Origin: Pestalotiopsis fici W106-1
Lineage: Eukaryota > Ascomycota > Sordariomycetes > Amphisphaeriales > Sporocadaceae
DNA: 64,000 nucleotides
Assembly (NCBI RefSeq): GCF_000516985.1
Contig: NW_006917097.1
Coordinates: 806,001 to 870,000 of the forward strand
Direction of reading: 5' to 3'
Shown here: positions 46,065-59,430 of the stretch, in pieces
Position numbering within the stretch: the first letter of the stretch is position 1
Layout: each line of letters begins with the position of its first letter
The notes under the pieces: model-generated
Seen by the model: only the letters and a program-made list of their open reading frames with translations
What the model was told of the DNA's origin: nothing
Database searches by the model: none
Program-made: the position numbers and the translations under genes

Positions 46065-46957
46065 TTTCTCGCAAATGGACAAAACGATCGCTGTTCTTGA
46101 AGAAGTTTAAAGAGTTCCCGTAGTAGAGCAAGGCGAGAAAAGTATTGAGTTCTGGATTAGGTAGTCGAGCGAGTAACATGGCGCTTTGAGGACGCACAAG
46201 AGTACTTATATAGGTACTTACCTCTTAAACCTATCATTGGCCCCAGGAAAGAGCAAAGCAGAAATCTGGTCTCAGCAGGTAGAGTATTAAGGTGTTCGTC
46301 CTAGGGGCATATGAAGGGCCGAAGAGGCATCACGGGCTCGAAAGACAGGGTACCGATGTGCACAACCTTATCAAGCGTAGACACCGAATTGGGACCGTCG
46401 GCTGCAGGAACTGAGCCTATAAACATGTAAAATCTTACTACAAAACAGCTATCAACCAGGCTAAATAGATATCAACGCATGGTTGAACCTGATGTCCAAT
46501 GTGGGAGTGTCCCGTAACGTTCTGCTTTCGCTCGGCGCAAAACCCATCCCCCAAAACCATAAACAAGCCAATTGCTGATACTTGGCTGCAAATATGACAA
46601 AAACTCCTATATATATGCCTGGTCCTAATATGCGTGCTTGTGCCATGACGGCTGGGTATATCCTCGTTCTCTGCATAAGGGAGGGAGAAACAAATGAACA
46701 TAGTAAACCCAGGCTTGAATGATAACGCCAGAATATGATGTGTGCTCGTAAATGAAATAAAAACCAATAAGTCCCATAAAAGTATTACCCGTCTGTCGTC
46801 AGTCTGCAAAGATGGAAGAGGAGATCTCCGAGATACTCCATTCTTTTAATTTCTCGAGGTTGTGGTCGTTGTTGGTATCGTTGATTTCGTTGATTTAGGT
46901 GCAAGGGTGTGCATCAGAGGTAACCGTAGCGAGATGCCAATATATGGTTTCCAATCC
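46065..46957. other. Intergenic
   Basis: It contains the MFS gene promoter and the 3' flank of the RBR gene. A short open frame on the minus strand (46438-46809) has no family feature. Nothing supported. Confidence 0.5.
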
Positions 46958-49174
46958 CTATTCCTCCACGGGTGATAGACCATCTTCCGAGGATTCCTTC
47001 TCCTGAGGCCACTCCAAAGGGTCCAGGATGGAGTAGCGCAATCCAGCATTTTCCTCCATTTCTTTCTGCAAAATGCGCATCGAGAGTTCCCATCGCCTGT
47101 CCATGGTCTGCCTCCTGATGTTGAAAGTAATGGCAAGTGCATCTTCTTGGTCCGCAAAGACAGACTCCAAAGCTTCAAGCTCCGCTCGATTCTTCTCGAG
47201 GAGCTTTTCCAGCTCGTCGTCCTGTCTCTGTTGCAGTTCCTCTAGAGCCTTTGATTGACGGTCGCGCATCACGTTGATCTTCGCTTGGTGTAGTTGCCTC
47301 ATGTTCTTCTCCACGTTGTACTGCTGACCGAGTTCGCGCAAGTCCCTTTCCGTCACGGTGCGTTTGGGCATGCCGGCATCAGGGTTTTGCCCGAGGCCAT
47401 CGCAATAAGCTTCCATGTGTTTGAGGCGAATACGGACGTTTCGCTCGCTCTGCTCGAGCGACATGCGTAGCTCGAGCTCTGCCTGTACTTGGCGGTCCTC
47501 GAGATTTACGGTCGTCTTGACATGGCGCTCTTTCATCTTTTCGATCATACCTGAATGTCTCTCTACCAGGGATAGTTTCTCCTGGGATTGTCGAGTCCAC
47601 ATGAGCCATTTCGTCTTCCTTTCGTACACGCGGAATCTCTCCATCTCATCAATCTGCTCGCGGCGCGTTGCTTGGAATTCGGGCGACTCCTTCGTGCGTT
47701 TATCTGCTTCAAGAATTTCCGCGGCTTCCTTCTCTGCTGCTTCTTTAGCCAAAGCCTCCTCAGCCTCTTGAGCAGCCAAGCGTTCCGCTTCCTCGATGCG
47801 CCGACGCTCGAGCTCTTCCTCGCCATTACAGTAGTTCGGGCATCCGACAGTGCCATCCCAAACGCCACCGCACACGTAACAGAACTGTTTTGTAATTAGT
47901 ACACCTCTCTAGAAACTACAGCTGACATGGAAAAGGTGCAGATTTCTAGGATGACATCCACAACTCTGGGTGCGGTACGAGATATGACAACTCACCTGTG
48001 CTTTACATCGGCACGTCATGTGGCTGCAGCCTTGAGTAAGCTCTACCAGGTTTCGACACTTGTAACACCGCCTCCATCCTGATGCTTCTCCTATCTTGAG
48101 GACCGCCTCCAGTTCCGTGTCCGAAGGGCAGTCGTGGCCTATAGGATGCGCATCACGCTTGCACATGATACAGACTTTGGTTTGGCAAGTACGGCACGTG
48201 GCCTGGAATGGGTGTTTTGGGTCAATCTTGGCCCTGGGAGGAATAAATTCGCCACAATTGGGATTTGAACAGAAGATGCGGTTTTCCCAGGGCGTCGAAA
48301 ACTGTTGTACGGCCTTGAGGAAGGCAGTTTGCTCCTCGCGATTGAGCAGGGATTTAATCAATAAACCCGGTATCGGCTGTATGCAGCACCTGGGCGGCAT
48401 CTTTGTTTCATCCTTTACTGCCTGGTTGATCATGATTCCGAGGCATTTCGTGCAGTAGCTATGCCCACATGGCAGCCTCTCTAGTACTTGGTCCGGCTTG
48501 AAGTCTTCACGACAAGCGCTACATGAACTATAATCCCGTTAGCCGTTGGTGGCGCCGCGATCCGGACTGTTGACTAACTTGATAAGGGCCTCGGGGAATG
48601 GGGATGTCTTCCGTCTACGCCGGATCTTGAGAATACCATTTCTAATGCTCAGATAGCTTTTTCTTGTGCTCACACTCAGGAGACTGGGTGCCGAATTGTG
48701 ACGCTCCGTTGCTGACAATGGCAGACTTGCATGTTTGGGCTGGTCCAGCCTCGGGTTAGCCTGCGCGAGCAGCTTGTCATACTGGGCGAAGACGAGATTT
48801 CGCGACCTCTTGCGATTGAGCGCAATCGGGGCAGGGTCCGACTGGCTTTCGTCGGCGGACATGGAGGTCAAGGTAGTGCTTGCGGAGCATTTGGACTCGC
48901 CCGAAGCAGTGCGCGCGTGCCCCGTCTCTGATGTTGTGTTTGAATCTATACATGGCGTATACTTTTCCGTGGCGGAGCGCGCACTGGATGGTCGCGGCAC
49001 TGAGATGCCCAAATGAGCGGCTTTTGCAGACAGATTGTCAATATTTTTCATGGCCTCGTCAGAGTTCAGGCCAAAGACCTGACTCCAGAAGTCGGCCTCT
49101 GCTAATTCGGGAGGAGCGCATGCGACCATATCGGTCGTGCTGCCATCGGGGGGCGGAGGCTCTGGAGCCGGCAT
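46958..49174 (-). CDS. RBR-type E3 ubiquitin ligase (RING1-IBR-RING2), 3 exons, 684 aa
   Basis: Exons 49174-48579, 48527-47996 and 47884-46958. The first intron joins ALI to NSCSACRED, which completes RING1 (CSACRED...LPCGHSYCTKC, from about residue 201). An IBR domain follows (FCSNPNCGEF, CRTCQTKVCIMCKRDAHPIGHDC). RING2 reads CYKCRNLVELTQGCSHMTCRC, then FCYVCGGVW after the second intron; the putative catalytic Cys is 366 (GCSHMTC). RBR ligases take ubiquitin from an E2 onto this Cys before passing it to the substrate. The C-terminal 260 residues form a highly charged coiled coil rich in Glu, Arg and Gln. The N-terminal 190 residues are Ser-rich and disordered with a basic patch (KIRRRRK). 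I use the ATG at 49174; a GTG two codons earlier is not a start. Confidence 0.93.
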
Positions 49175-50382
49175 CGTCACCGCAAGCGGGCGTGGGAAGC
49201 TGGAGAGGACGAGAGGAAGAACTGGGCGGCAAAGGTCGAGTTGAGATATGCCCAGTTTCGCAGCGCCGTGGTGGGGTATGACAGCAGATCACTTGCCATC
49301 CAGTTCCAGTTCCCCCAATGCGATCAGTGGGGTGGTTAACGGTGATTGGGCGCGGGGCTCAAGAAACGACGCAGCATCCATGGACAAGTCTCGCTACCTA
49401 GGCACGTAGGAGGTAGCCCCCCAGAGACGAGTGATGGATATATGGCAATACAAGGCGGAATAGGTGACAGCTGTCGTGAAAGAGTATGAACAACTGGTTG
49501 TACGGCAGCCAAGTGAATGCGCAGTAATATCGAGGTCTCTATACAGTAGGTATTATCGGTCAAGGTGCGCCTTTGTTGTGAAGATCGCTGGCCAAAGCGG
49601 GTGGACGGTATGTACTGTACGTACCGTACTGTACCGTACTGGCGGGGTTCCAAAGAAGTTTGTTTGCGATTACTAGGCGATGATGAAGATGAAGGGGAAA
49701 GGTTGTCAAATGTGACTGTCGCAAAAGTCGTGGGGATTGTGCGGCGCGCTTGTGGTCAACAATGATGCAATGAATAAATCAATTCATCAATGAATAAACA
49801 AATAAATCGTCCGCTGGAAGTGGCACACAAGAAGCCAGGTGGGAGAATTTCCTACATTAGGTAGGCCAGCCATGTAGAATGACGAGAGGAGCTTTGTACC
49901 ACCATTAACCTATGGGCCATGCAGTCCGAATAGCAAGAGGGTAATGCACCTAGTGGCATAATAACTTGAGCGCTTCTCTACTGGCACCTGGTTTACCTCT
50001 TGCAAGCGGAGGCGCGGAAGAGGCGTCAGGTGGCCCTTGGGCAAAGCCGTTCGTTCAGACCGCTAGATGCAGATGAAAAATGCTTGATCAATGCGAGAGA
50101 AGATTGACAGGGAAGTCCAAACATCAAGCTTGTACCCTGGTCATGAACGCCAACATACATGGGTTTAAGCAAACGGTCTCAAGTTCTATGTGGTCAACTT
50201 TCAAGAAGGGCCCCTGGGGCAGTTTTCTTTGGCTGGACTGATGGGGGAGGCAAGGGGATGAGGCGGGAAGGGGGGAACCGATGGCAGAGAGCTGCAGCCC
50301 GAGATGGAAAAAGCAGATGCAGCACAGCAGAGGCAAAGCAAGGCAGGGGGGTCAGGCAGTCTGTCTTGTGTCTCTCTGAATA

Positions 50383-50401
50383 ATGATGATGATGATGATG
50401 A
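50383..50401. repeat. ATG/GAT trinucleotide microsatellite
   Basis: Six perfect ATG units in a row in noncoding sequence upstream of the RBR gene. Confidence 0.8.
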
Positions 50402-53400
50402 GTCGATCTGTGTCTACGAAAGAAAAGTGATGGACATTCACGACTTTCGCTCACGCTGTGACCTTTTTCATCTTCTTTTCTCTATTTCCATCTTCCTGTT
50501 ATTCCGCTCCCCACAACATACGTCAATAAATGCAATGGACTCTAACCATAGCATTCCCTCTCCAGCCTAGATACCGGCCGATAACATATAGTAGTCCACC
50601 TACACAGGCCGCCGCTAGGCCTAGTTTTACGGACAGCTTTTACTCCATTGAGGAGGGCGGGGGTGTTGAGTTGGAATGCATGTCAATCCCCCGTTTTGAT
50701 GATACTACATGATTCCTTTTACATACCTTGACTGTAATGCTTGTATCGTGATGGAAATAAGGCGACCAGCCACTCTCAGGCTCTGATTGGGGCAAGACGG
50801 AGAAGGGAGAAGGAAGAAGAACAATGGCCCCCATTGTCTTTTTCTGGCTGATGAGCATAAGATGGGATCAGCATCATTCGATCATCGAGGGGCCTCGGAA
50901 TGTGCGGATCTGTACTCTCAATCGACCACTTCCTCCTTCTCTCCCTTCTCCCTGTCTTTCTCGGCTGGCCTTTCTATCAGTAACTGGCTGTACGGAATAA
51001 AACGTAGGTGGTAGTAGTGCCTTAGTTGGCGCTGGTGTTGGTGCTGGCAAAGCTGGAGCTGGCTGGTCTGCTGGTACCGCTATCTGGCACTTCGTGGCTC
51101 CGCTCCGCTGCTGCCGCGGTGGATCAGCATCGGCCAAGGAGCGACTGGGGTCTTCCCTGGTGGATCGCAGCGGGAAACCCCCCATGGAGACACCCAAGCT
51201 GATCAGATCGGACAAGAAGCAACACGCCTACATATTCCGATTACTTTTCCTGCAAGACGAAGGACACTCCAAACAGATGAGAAAAAGGACCCAACGATCA
51301 CTTCCTAGGTGAACTGAATGAGCATGGAGCGAGAGCGGGAACCGGATGCTGTGAAAAAGTCAACTTTGATGCAAGATATAATGTATTCCCGGATAACATG
51401 CCGCCAGCACTACTTGTGCTTTTCCAAAAGTTCTTTATTTTCCTTGGCCAACCGCGGCCAACCTCTCTCCAACAAGGCACGCCCAGAATGCAAGCACTTT
51501 AGTACATACTACCGCAAGAAATGACGACTATTATACCCGCTTACCGACTAAATACTAGACACCTTGGTATGTAAATCGTGGCTTACCGCCGCACCCTTTT
51601 AGTAGCCGCAATGTAAAGGGAAATGTCCGAGTTGAGCTGGGTGACTTGCAACGGAGATTTCATGGCAGCCGCGGTGAGCAAAACATTTGATAGATCATCT
51701 ACAGCTGAAGTCCTGCATGGTCCCGACGGACCTGGATCGCCTGGGTCGAGGCGCAACATGGATCAGCGCAGTCGGGAGCCATTGTGCGCCAAAGCCTCCT
51801 GCTGCACGAACCCTTTCATCATTGGAAAATGTGCCTTCAGGAAATGTTTCCCAATTGCCAAGGCCCCCCGATTTCTGTATGTATGCAAAGTTTCTCCAAG
51901 TTCAAAGAACGTAACCAGGGCTACCAAACCAACCACCACTGGCGCACATTCCCCAATATGACTTGCAGGCAAGGACTAGTATAGCTGCAAGCACACAGAC
52001 GACCACCATGCACAAAGTCAACGGCACTACCAATGAGCGCATCCACTTATACACAGGATTTTGGTCACGCTGTGCTCGGTGCTCTCAACTGAAACATAAA
52101 AGCGCTTTTCTATGTGCAATGGCCTTCCTTGGGTTTCCAGAATGGTTTCTCAAGACGCGGCTACTTTGGGTCGCATGGCTTATTGCTAGGGACCCAAAAG
52201 ATAAACACCATAACAGCTGTGCATTCATGGCATTTCAGGATCAATCGAAAGAGGCTGTGTAGGCTATAATATGCCTGGTATAAGGAATGATTCACCTGCT
52301 ACGTCTCAATTTTCTTGCCAATCCCTCACCATTTGAATACATCGCGAAACCGCAGCTGTTGCATAGTTTTCACTCCCTTTCCAAAAGCAGACTATCCTTG
52401 ATATTACCAAGCATATCGTAATAAAAGAATTGCCTTTCTCTCGAGTCATTCAAAAATCATTCCGATAAGTAAAGTATTGTCTTTCGCTTAATACGAAAAT
52501 TGGAATTGGAGAGTCACAGAAATGAAATTCAGAGGGAGCCATCAATTCCCATCTCGCTAGATCCAGTCCCGGATACCGTTAAGTGCTAAACTGTATTTTC
52601 ACACAAACCGCAGACAAGGTTAGACTATTGGACCAACTAGGTTTTCTTCAACATATACAGTGGACTTAACCTTAGCATTTGTCCGTGGCAGTTGCTCCCC
52701 CAAAAGAGTATTGACTTTTGCAATTTTTTTTCTCCTGCGGGGCGGCTGTTGAAAGGACAACAGAGAAGTTGGTCGGCCCAGCAGCGCTTGGAGACGAAAA
52801 CTGTGGTCTGATCATATCTGCAACTTTCGGTCACAATCCCACAAGAAGGTCCGTCCATTCATGACCGTCCAGAAGCAAGGAACAACCCCGAAGGAAAGGA
52901 CCATGTTCCAGCCACAGCTCACATCATCTAGAACACGTCCCTCAAAGCTGTAAAGAGCTGGCATGCGATCCAGAAGGCAACTATTTCGATGGCTCTTGGT
53001 TGAATATGATGTAAATCAGCGATAAGAGAAAACCCTTGTTCAACTTAAATTGATTACTCATGATCCAGAGACAAGAGGCATCTGGTAGTCTCCGCGAACC
53101 ATCTGTGTGAAAGGAAATGGCTCACGGGGGTCATGCTGACTCTAGTGTTACTGTAGAAGATGAGACCACCTACTTATCTCACTGGATCATTGCGACCAAA
53201 CATACAATGGGGCTACTTTTGTAAGTCTACTCTCAAAGTCACCAATGATGCGAATGTATGAACTTTTGCTCCATATGTCGGGGCATGAGGGGAAAGTAGT
53301 CTCGATTAGTTATTCGAGATTATCCTCTCTGCCCACAGTGTACACGTTTGCGACTTGAAAGCTATCTGCACATGATGCGATGAAAGTAGCTACATATGAT

Positions 53401-55076
53401 CAACATGGCTCGTTATAAAAACCACTCGGAATGTGATTCCATCGTTGAAACAATACGTAGGCGCTGAATTGTAGCCCTCGTCGTATAGGGCAGCAGATGA
53501 CAGGATAAAGACGTATTTCTAAAGACTCTGCAAGGTTTGGGAACAATGCTTTGGCGGAACCACATATTGCCTCTAAGGGGAAACGCATAACAAAGGTGGA
53601 CGGTATTGCCATGAGAAATGGTAAGCCTTACATCTTATACGTGGCCACCTCGATTCCACTGCTTCTGTATTTCATTCGGGAGGGTTTTTGAAAAGGGAAG
53701 CACGCTCATCTTTCCCAGAATGTTGATGTATCATTTTAGGCGGGCACCACAAATTTATGAGGTCTCAATGAATGATTCAAAGCAGGGTTAAAGACTTTTG
53801 AAGGAAGAATCCTAGACTTTCTGTCCTAAAACCACTAGACATCTCTCTGTTGCTCCGTGTTGGGAATTCGGGATGCTTTGAGACTACATGCCAGCATTAA
53901 GAGCGAATGACAGGATCAGAAAGCGCACCAAAAGCCGTTCTATTATCCATGATATCTCGAAGATTCATTGACATGGTTTCATAGTCACAAAATCGACGTT
54001 TATTTCCATCGGGTTACTCCCAAGACAAACAGTAGGTTCATGCTGTGCATCTCGTAAGCTTCTTCTCCTTGCACACATATATGTTCCCTTACCCATCGCC
54101 GAGATGAATAGTCATGGTCTGGAAATCTCTACGACGGGTATAGTGCCTGACGTAGGAGTATGGAACATCCATTTTGGGAGTTGAATTAATGCTGACTAGA
54201 AGTGAATGAAGCTAGAATGAATCATTACCATGACAGGAAAAAGCTGACGGACTCTTTTGCTGGCAAGCTATGGGCGTTTCACCATCAAGAATGCTCATTG
54301 AAAACATGACCAGGTGGGTATGTTCGAGGAGCGACGGTCTTCAGATCACTACCATATTACTCTGGTCGGGAGGCTTGCTTGCTTGGGCGTGGCAAGATGA
54401 GATATTCTACCGATCTCTCCTTTGAGACTGTTTGTTCTCTTTGTTCAAATTCAAGTACGAATTGGACATGGGAGAAAGTTCATAATCATCAAGGATTTGA
54501 TCAGCTGGAGTAAAATGCAAACGTTCATTGGCGACGAAGGGAACCATATAAATCAAATTTGGATTACCTCCCAATTTGATACTCTACAAGTTGGCCCCTA
54601 TCTTTATATTAGACTGTAGTCCAGTTGAAGAAAAGTGTCAACACTGAATTTGCTTGAGAAGCTTGGAAGTGAGACCTGTTCGGAATCAAAAAGCTCTAGA
54701 AGTAGATGTCACCAACTAGCGCGCTAATCACTTGTTTAAAAAGGACACGTCGAAAGCACCAGCAAGTTGAACGATCCGCCGGTGTCGACTAAATGAAGCA
54801 CACATACCACGGTGACTCGTTGCTCATCGTAGACGAAGGTGGCCTAATCAGGAAATGTATGGCCTAGGATAGTGACCAGGGATTCCGCAACTGGACGATG
54901 ATGAAACTGTGCCATGGAACCGATCGATCGACGGCAAGCTTTGGCCTTCAGATGAAAAGAAAGAAGAAGAAGAAGAGAAAGAGACGAATCCCCCATCTGA
55001 AGTCTGATTCGCTTCCGAGAATCATCCCAATCTTGGGCATTTATTATCATCTACCGCGCCACGCTCTTGATTCAAA

Positions 55077-55346
55077 ATGGCTCAGTGGGATGTCATGTCA
55101 TTGCAAAGTATATCCGAGACCCCTGATGCAGGTCCCAAGGACCAAAAATTTGAATTGTATAGACGCTACCAGAAAGTCAGATTGCTTGGCATGAGACAAT
55201 GTGAACTCGGTTTTCGCATGTTGATCCAAGATCCTGAATCGCCTGTCGAGCAATTCTGCAGATACTGGCAGCGAAGAGTGAAACTTGAGGATCTTCAAAA
55301 GCCCCCTGGATGCCGTCTCTGCTTTATTAGGGGTTCGGGAGGATGA
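55077..55346 (+). CDS. Doubtful small ORF, 89 aa
   Basis: It starts at an ATG in good context (AAAATGGC) and codes a charged, helix-prone product with a few Cys and Trp residues (ELYRRYQKVRLLGMRQCELG). There is no known domain, no signal peptide, no introns and no neighbours within 700 bp. It could be a real short gene or chance. Confidence 0.28.
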   Translation: MAQWDVMSLQSISETPDAGPKDQKFELYRRYQKVRLLGMRQCELGFRMLIQDPESPVEQFCRYWQRRVKLEDLQKPPGCRLCFIRGSGG

Positions 55347-56228
55347 GGGTCGCCTTGTCCCGGGGTTTGGTCATGCTGATAAGATAGCTAGATGGAGCAC
55401 AATTCCAGGGCCCAAGGCCATCTTGGTACCTTGCTAGCTTCAAGGTTGTGTGCAGTGTCGAAAGGCATTGAAGACCAGCTCATTGCAGGTTTCACCATTG
55501 ACTTCATTGCCAGAGGAGTTGGTACCAAGTAGTTAGTAGTAATACTAAGTAGTAGCTCAGCAGGCTCAGTCTCAGATGCTGGGCTTTCAGATCTGCGGAT
55601 AGGTCATCAGCATTTGAAAGAGGGATCGCTCGTGGGCGACATGATGGTAGACATTGCACCCCGCCCACCATATTCAAAGATACGAAATATCTTTTATTAG
55701 CTACGAAGGCAGTGTCGAGGTAGCTGGGGGCACAGACAGGGTCTTAGCAGCACCTCTAGGGCTCTAGCTAAGCTCTGTGCCAGGTTCTTCGTAGTGCCGG
55801 GTGCTCGCGCATCGGCCAGTGCGTCGAGCCCAACGGTCAGACTGGGTCCAATCCCCTCGGTTCCTTGCCCCCCCTCCCAACCCTCGTAGTCAATCAAGTG
55901 CTCCAAACTTGACAAGTCAGGAAAGGCCCCGCAATCGCCACAAGCCCGGTCGGTACGTGAACAGACTCCATTCTCCAGAGAGCTTGGGGGGTGTAGACCC
56001 AAGACCATACCTAGGTAATAATCCCACACGAGCTCTCTACCTTACCTAGGAGGGTACCTACCCAACACTTGACAATCGTTACCTTTCACCTAACCCTGCC
56101 GCCTGATTCACCCGGCATTGATTTGACCGTCTTGATTGATTCATCCAGCATCGTCCTCATTGCACACACCTCCCACTCGACCTGATCAATGTGACTTTTG
56201 CAACCATTGGCGCCTCCTTTCAACCAAC

Positions 56229-58731
56229 ATGGCTGCAGACTTTAGCCGCCAGTCAGACGAACTCCCCCCTCTCAATCGACCGCCGAGCCTTTCCATGAAT
56301 ACCACCACCAGTCCGACGACCGAGAATGGCGGAGGCCACCTGCCCAACAGCAACAACGGCGCCGGCACGACCGGCGCACCCTCTGCTGCCGCCCCAGAGG
56401 TGTCAAAGGAGGTTCAGGATGTCCTCGGCTCTGATGTAGGACTCGCCCGCTGACCGTGGCCGTGAAAACTCTATGGGCTCGCTCGTTGACTGACCAAACT
56501 TGCGCGCAGATTGGTGTCTCGACTATGCTGAACCGCTTGAAGCAGAGCATAGTCTCGGCCAAAGAATTTGCCCAGTTCCTCAAAAAGCGAGCAATCTTGG
56601 AGGATGAACACGCCAAGGGCATGAGGAAAATCTGCAAAATGACCCAGGATAGCATTCACCACATGGATCACCGTCAGGGCAGTTTTGCTCTCGCTTACGA
56701 GGAAATGCTCCATCTTCACGACCGCATGGCGGACAATGGACAACAGTTTGCTGCCTCACTCCATCAGATGCACGACGATTTGCAGGAGCTAGCCACCATA
56801 ACAGACAAGCACCGTAAAGGCTGGAAACAAAATGGACTCGCTGCCGAACAAAGACTTGCCGATACCGAAACAGCCATGCGCAAGTCCAAGAGTAAATATG
56901 ACTCGCTCGCCGAAGACTACGACCGTGTGAAGACGGGCGAATCTAGACAAGGCGGAAAGATGTTTGGTCTCAAAGGACCCAAGTCGGCAGCACAGCAAGA
57001 GGAGGATCTGCTGCGAAAAGTTCAAGCCGCCGACACCGATTACATGGGCAAAGTACAGACCTATCAGTCGGAAAAGGCACAGATGATATCAACTACAAGA
57101 CCGGAAGCGATCAAAGCCTTGCAAGATCTCATACGGGAATGCGACACGGCCACAACGCTGCAAATGCAGAAATTCGGTATGTTGAGCTCTTTGTTCCAGC
57201 CTCCCAGCTGGCCAGCACGTCTGTGGGATTCGTGCGTGGCTCAAGCAGGGCACATTGGCGTCTATGTTTTGAGTATATCGCTTCTTTTGGTCGACAACTA
57301 ACGATACTCTAGCTTCCTTCAACGAGAAGCTTCTGCTTAGCAATGGCCTGGTCATTAGTCCTCTTAGGAACCAGCAAGCCAGCCAGTCGCGCAGCCTCAA
57401 AGAGGTCATACAGGCTGTAGACAACAGCAAAGATCTCGAGGATTACATTACCAGCTTCTATAGCAAGCTACCACCTAGACAGTCGGAGCCCAAATACGAG
57501 CGACATCCAGTGCTGAATCCGCAGACCACCATGTCCATGGCCAGTATGACACAAATGCACCAGCAGCAGAATCCGCCACCGCAATCTCAACCTCCACCTC
57601 CGCAACCACTACCGCAACCGCCAATCTCACAGCCTTCAGTAACTTCTCCTATAGGACAAGGCAGCCAGGGTTTCGGACCTCAATCTTCAATGGGCCCCCC
57701 TTCAATGGGAGCACCTCAATTATCAGGTCCGCCCCCAGGACACGAGAGAAGCTTTAGTCACGGGGCTCTCCTGAGTCACCCTAGCCTAAGCTCCCAACAC
57801 CAGCCGCAGCACTCGCAGCAGCCACCGCAGAGTCACAGAAATTCGACGCAGGCTCTACCAAGCTCACATCAGAGATTTGGCAATGGTGGCTCAATCAGCC
57901 AAGCTCCGCCTCAGCTGGGAGCTTTGCCGTTCCAGAGCAGTCAGAACCGAAGTCCGTCACCACCGACACAGACTGGGCCTTACCAGCAACCACTGTCCGT
58001 GCGATCCGTATCGCCGCCTAGCACTGTGGGAGGCCCTGTAGCCGGCCCACCGCTCGGTGGAAGGTCTAAGCAGGTCTTTGGCGTGACACTGAATAACCTC
58101 TACGAGCGCGATGGCACAGCGGTCGCCATGGTTGTACATCAGTGTATTCAGGCTGTGGATCTCTACGGTCTCGCCCTTGAGGGCATTTACAGGCTGTCGG
58201 GGTCGGCAACTCACATTCAGAAGCTAAAGGGCATGTTCGACACTGGTAAGTTATGCAACGCTCAACTATCTGTTCGTAGACCTGTTTACTAATAATCGGC
58301 CAGATTCGAGTTCACACAATCTCGATTTCCGTAACCCGGAGAACTTCTTCCACGACGTGAATAGTGTCGCTGGATTGTTGAAGCAGTTCTTCCGAGACTT
58401 GCCTGACCCTCTGCTAACATCTGCGCGCTATTCTGACTTCATCGAAGCTGCCAAGCAGGAGGATGACATTGTCCGGCGCGACAGCATGCATGCGATCATC
58501 AACGAACTCCCTGATCCCAACTACGCGACCCTACGTGCACTCACCTTGCATCTACATCGGGTGATGGAGAACTCGGCCGTGAACCGTATGAACTCACAGA
58601 ACCTCGCCATTGTCTTTGGGCCAACGCTCATGGGCACTGCCACCAGCGGTAATATTGCAGATTCTGGCTGGCAAGTAAGGGTTGTCGATACGATACTGCA
58701 AAACACGTACCAGATTTTCGACGAAGACTAG
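56229..58731 (+). CDS. F-BAR and RhoGAP domain protein (Rgd1-like), 4 exons, 744 aa
   Basis: Exons 56229-56435, 56510-57176, 57313-58245 and 58304-58731, in frame. Residues 1-69 are Ser/Pro/Asn-rich. The FCH/F-BAR domain runs from about 70 to 300 (IGVSTMLNRLKQSIVSAKEF, FLKKRAILEDEHAKGMRKIC) and is predicted to be a membrane-curving coiled coil. A Pro/Gln/Ser-rich linker spans about 360-530. The RhoGAP domain starts near 547 (FGVTLNNLYERDGTAVAMVV), with the arginine finger in GIYRLSG at about 583 and LLKQFFRDLPDPLL and NLAIVFGPTLM behind it. This order matches yeast Rgd1, a GAP for Rho3/Rho4 that acts at sites of polar growth and septation. Role in hyphal tip actin and membrane control is inferred by family. 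The third intron interrupts the GAP domain just after FDT. Confidence 0.95.
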
Positions 58732-59430
58732 AGGCTGCTGGAATAAAGGGGACCTAGTTACGCATCCCGTGAATTGCATTCTAGCAACCCGGTGCTGTCC
58801 CGTTGCCGAAACATCTTTGAAATAGATATTTTGCAAAGTGGTGTTTTGCCAATTTGAACTCAATGAATAGCTACAATACTCAGCTGCCTCCGAGGCCTGG
58901 AGGGAAAGGGCCGGTCAGATACTGCGGAGCTGTAGTCAGTGCGTTCTTGTAATATATTAGGTCTAAAGGACAAGCAAGCAAAGGAGTTCATGGCAGAGGA
59001 CAAATTCACAATTGTTTTTTTTTCCCCCGGAGCTACCTACTCGTGTAGTACATTCTCCTCGTGCTATATGACACTCAATACTCGATGATCTGTGTCTTGC
59101 AAGTGACATTATTCCTCAAGCTCATTTCAGAACAAGGACCGAGTTTCCTAGACTGTCTGACTTGACTGGAAGGGACTTGCGCATCGTGATTGAATTATTG
59201 AAAATCCATTTTGGTATCTTAGGCCGTACGGGTTATACGGCACATGTTTATTTACAGACGCATTCCCTGGATGCATTCATATATTTGAATCGCCACGTTT
59301 CCAAAATTTGCTCAACGCCAATAGTCATTATCGTCGTTGTTGATATACGAGGATATGCTATGGCCGCACAATGATGTATTCGGGCGAGGTTCGCCGGTGT
59401 CTATTCGTTGCCCTGAGGAGCCAAGTTGTC
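58732..59430. other. Intergenic between convergent genes
   Basis: 3' flanks of the RhoGAP gene and the Asterix gene. No gene seen. Confidence 0.5.

Larger units (their letters stand above)
49175..56228. other. Gene-poor region of about 7 kb
   Basis: The first few hundred bases are the RBR promoter, with repeated GTAC steps at about 49608-49640. The rest holds only short open frames on both strands. Candidates I could not support strongly are a small frame at 55077-55346 and a pair of hydrophobic minus-strand frames at about 51763-52036. No transposase, reverse transcriptase or clear terminal repeats were seen. The final 200 bp is leader of the RhoGAP gene. Confidence 0.5.

Noticed and set aside
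49608..49640. Cluster of GTAC steps as a structured element or repeat array
   Set aside because: Short and irregular; no clear unit, likely simple sequence in the promoter.
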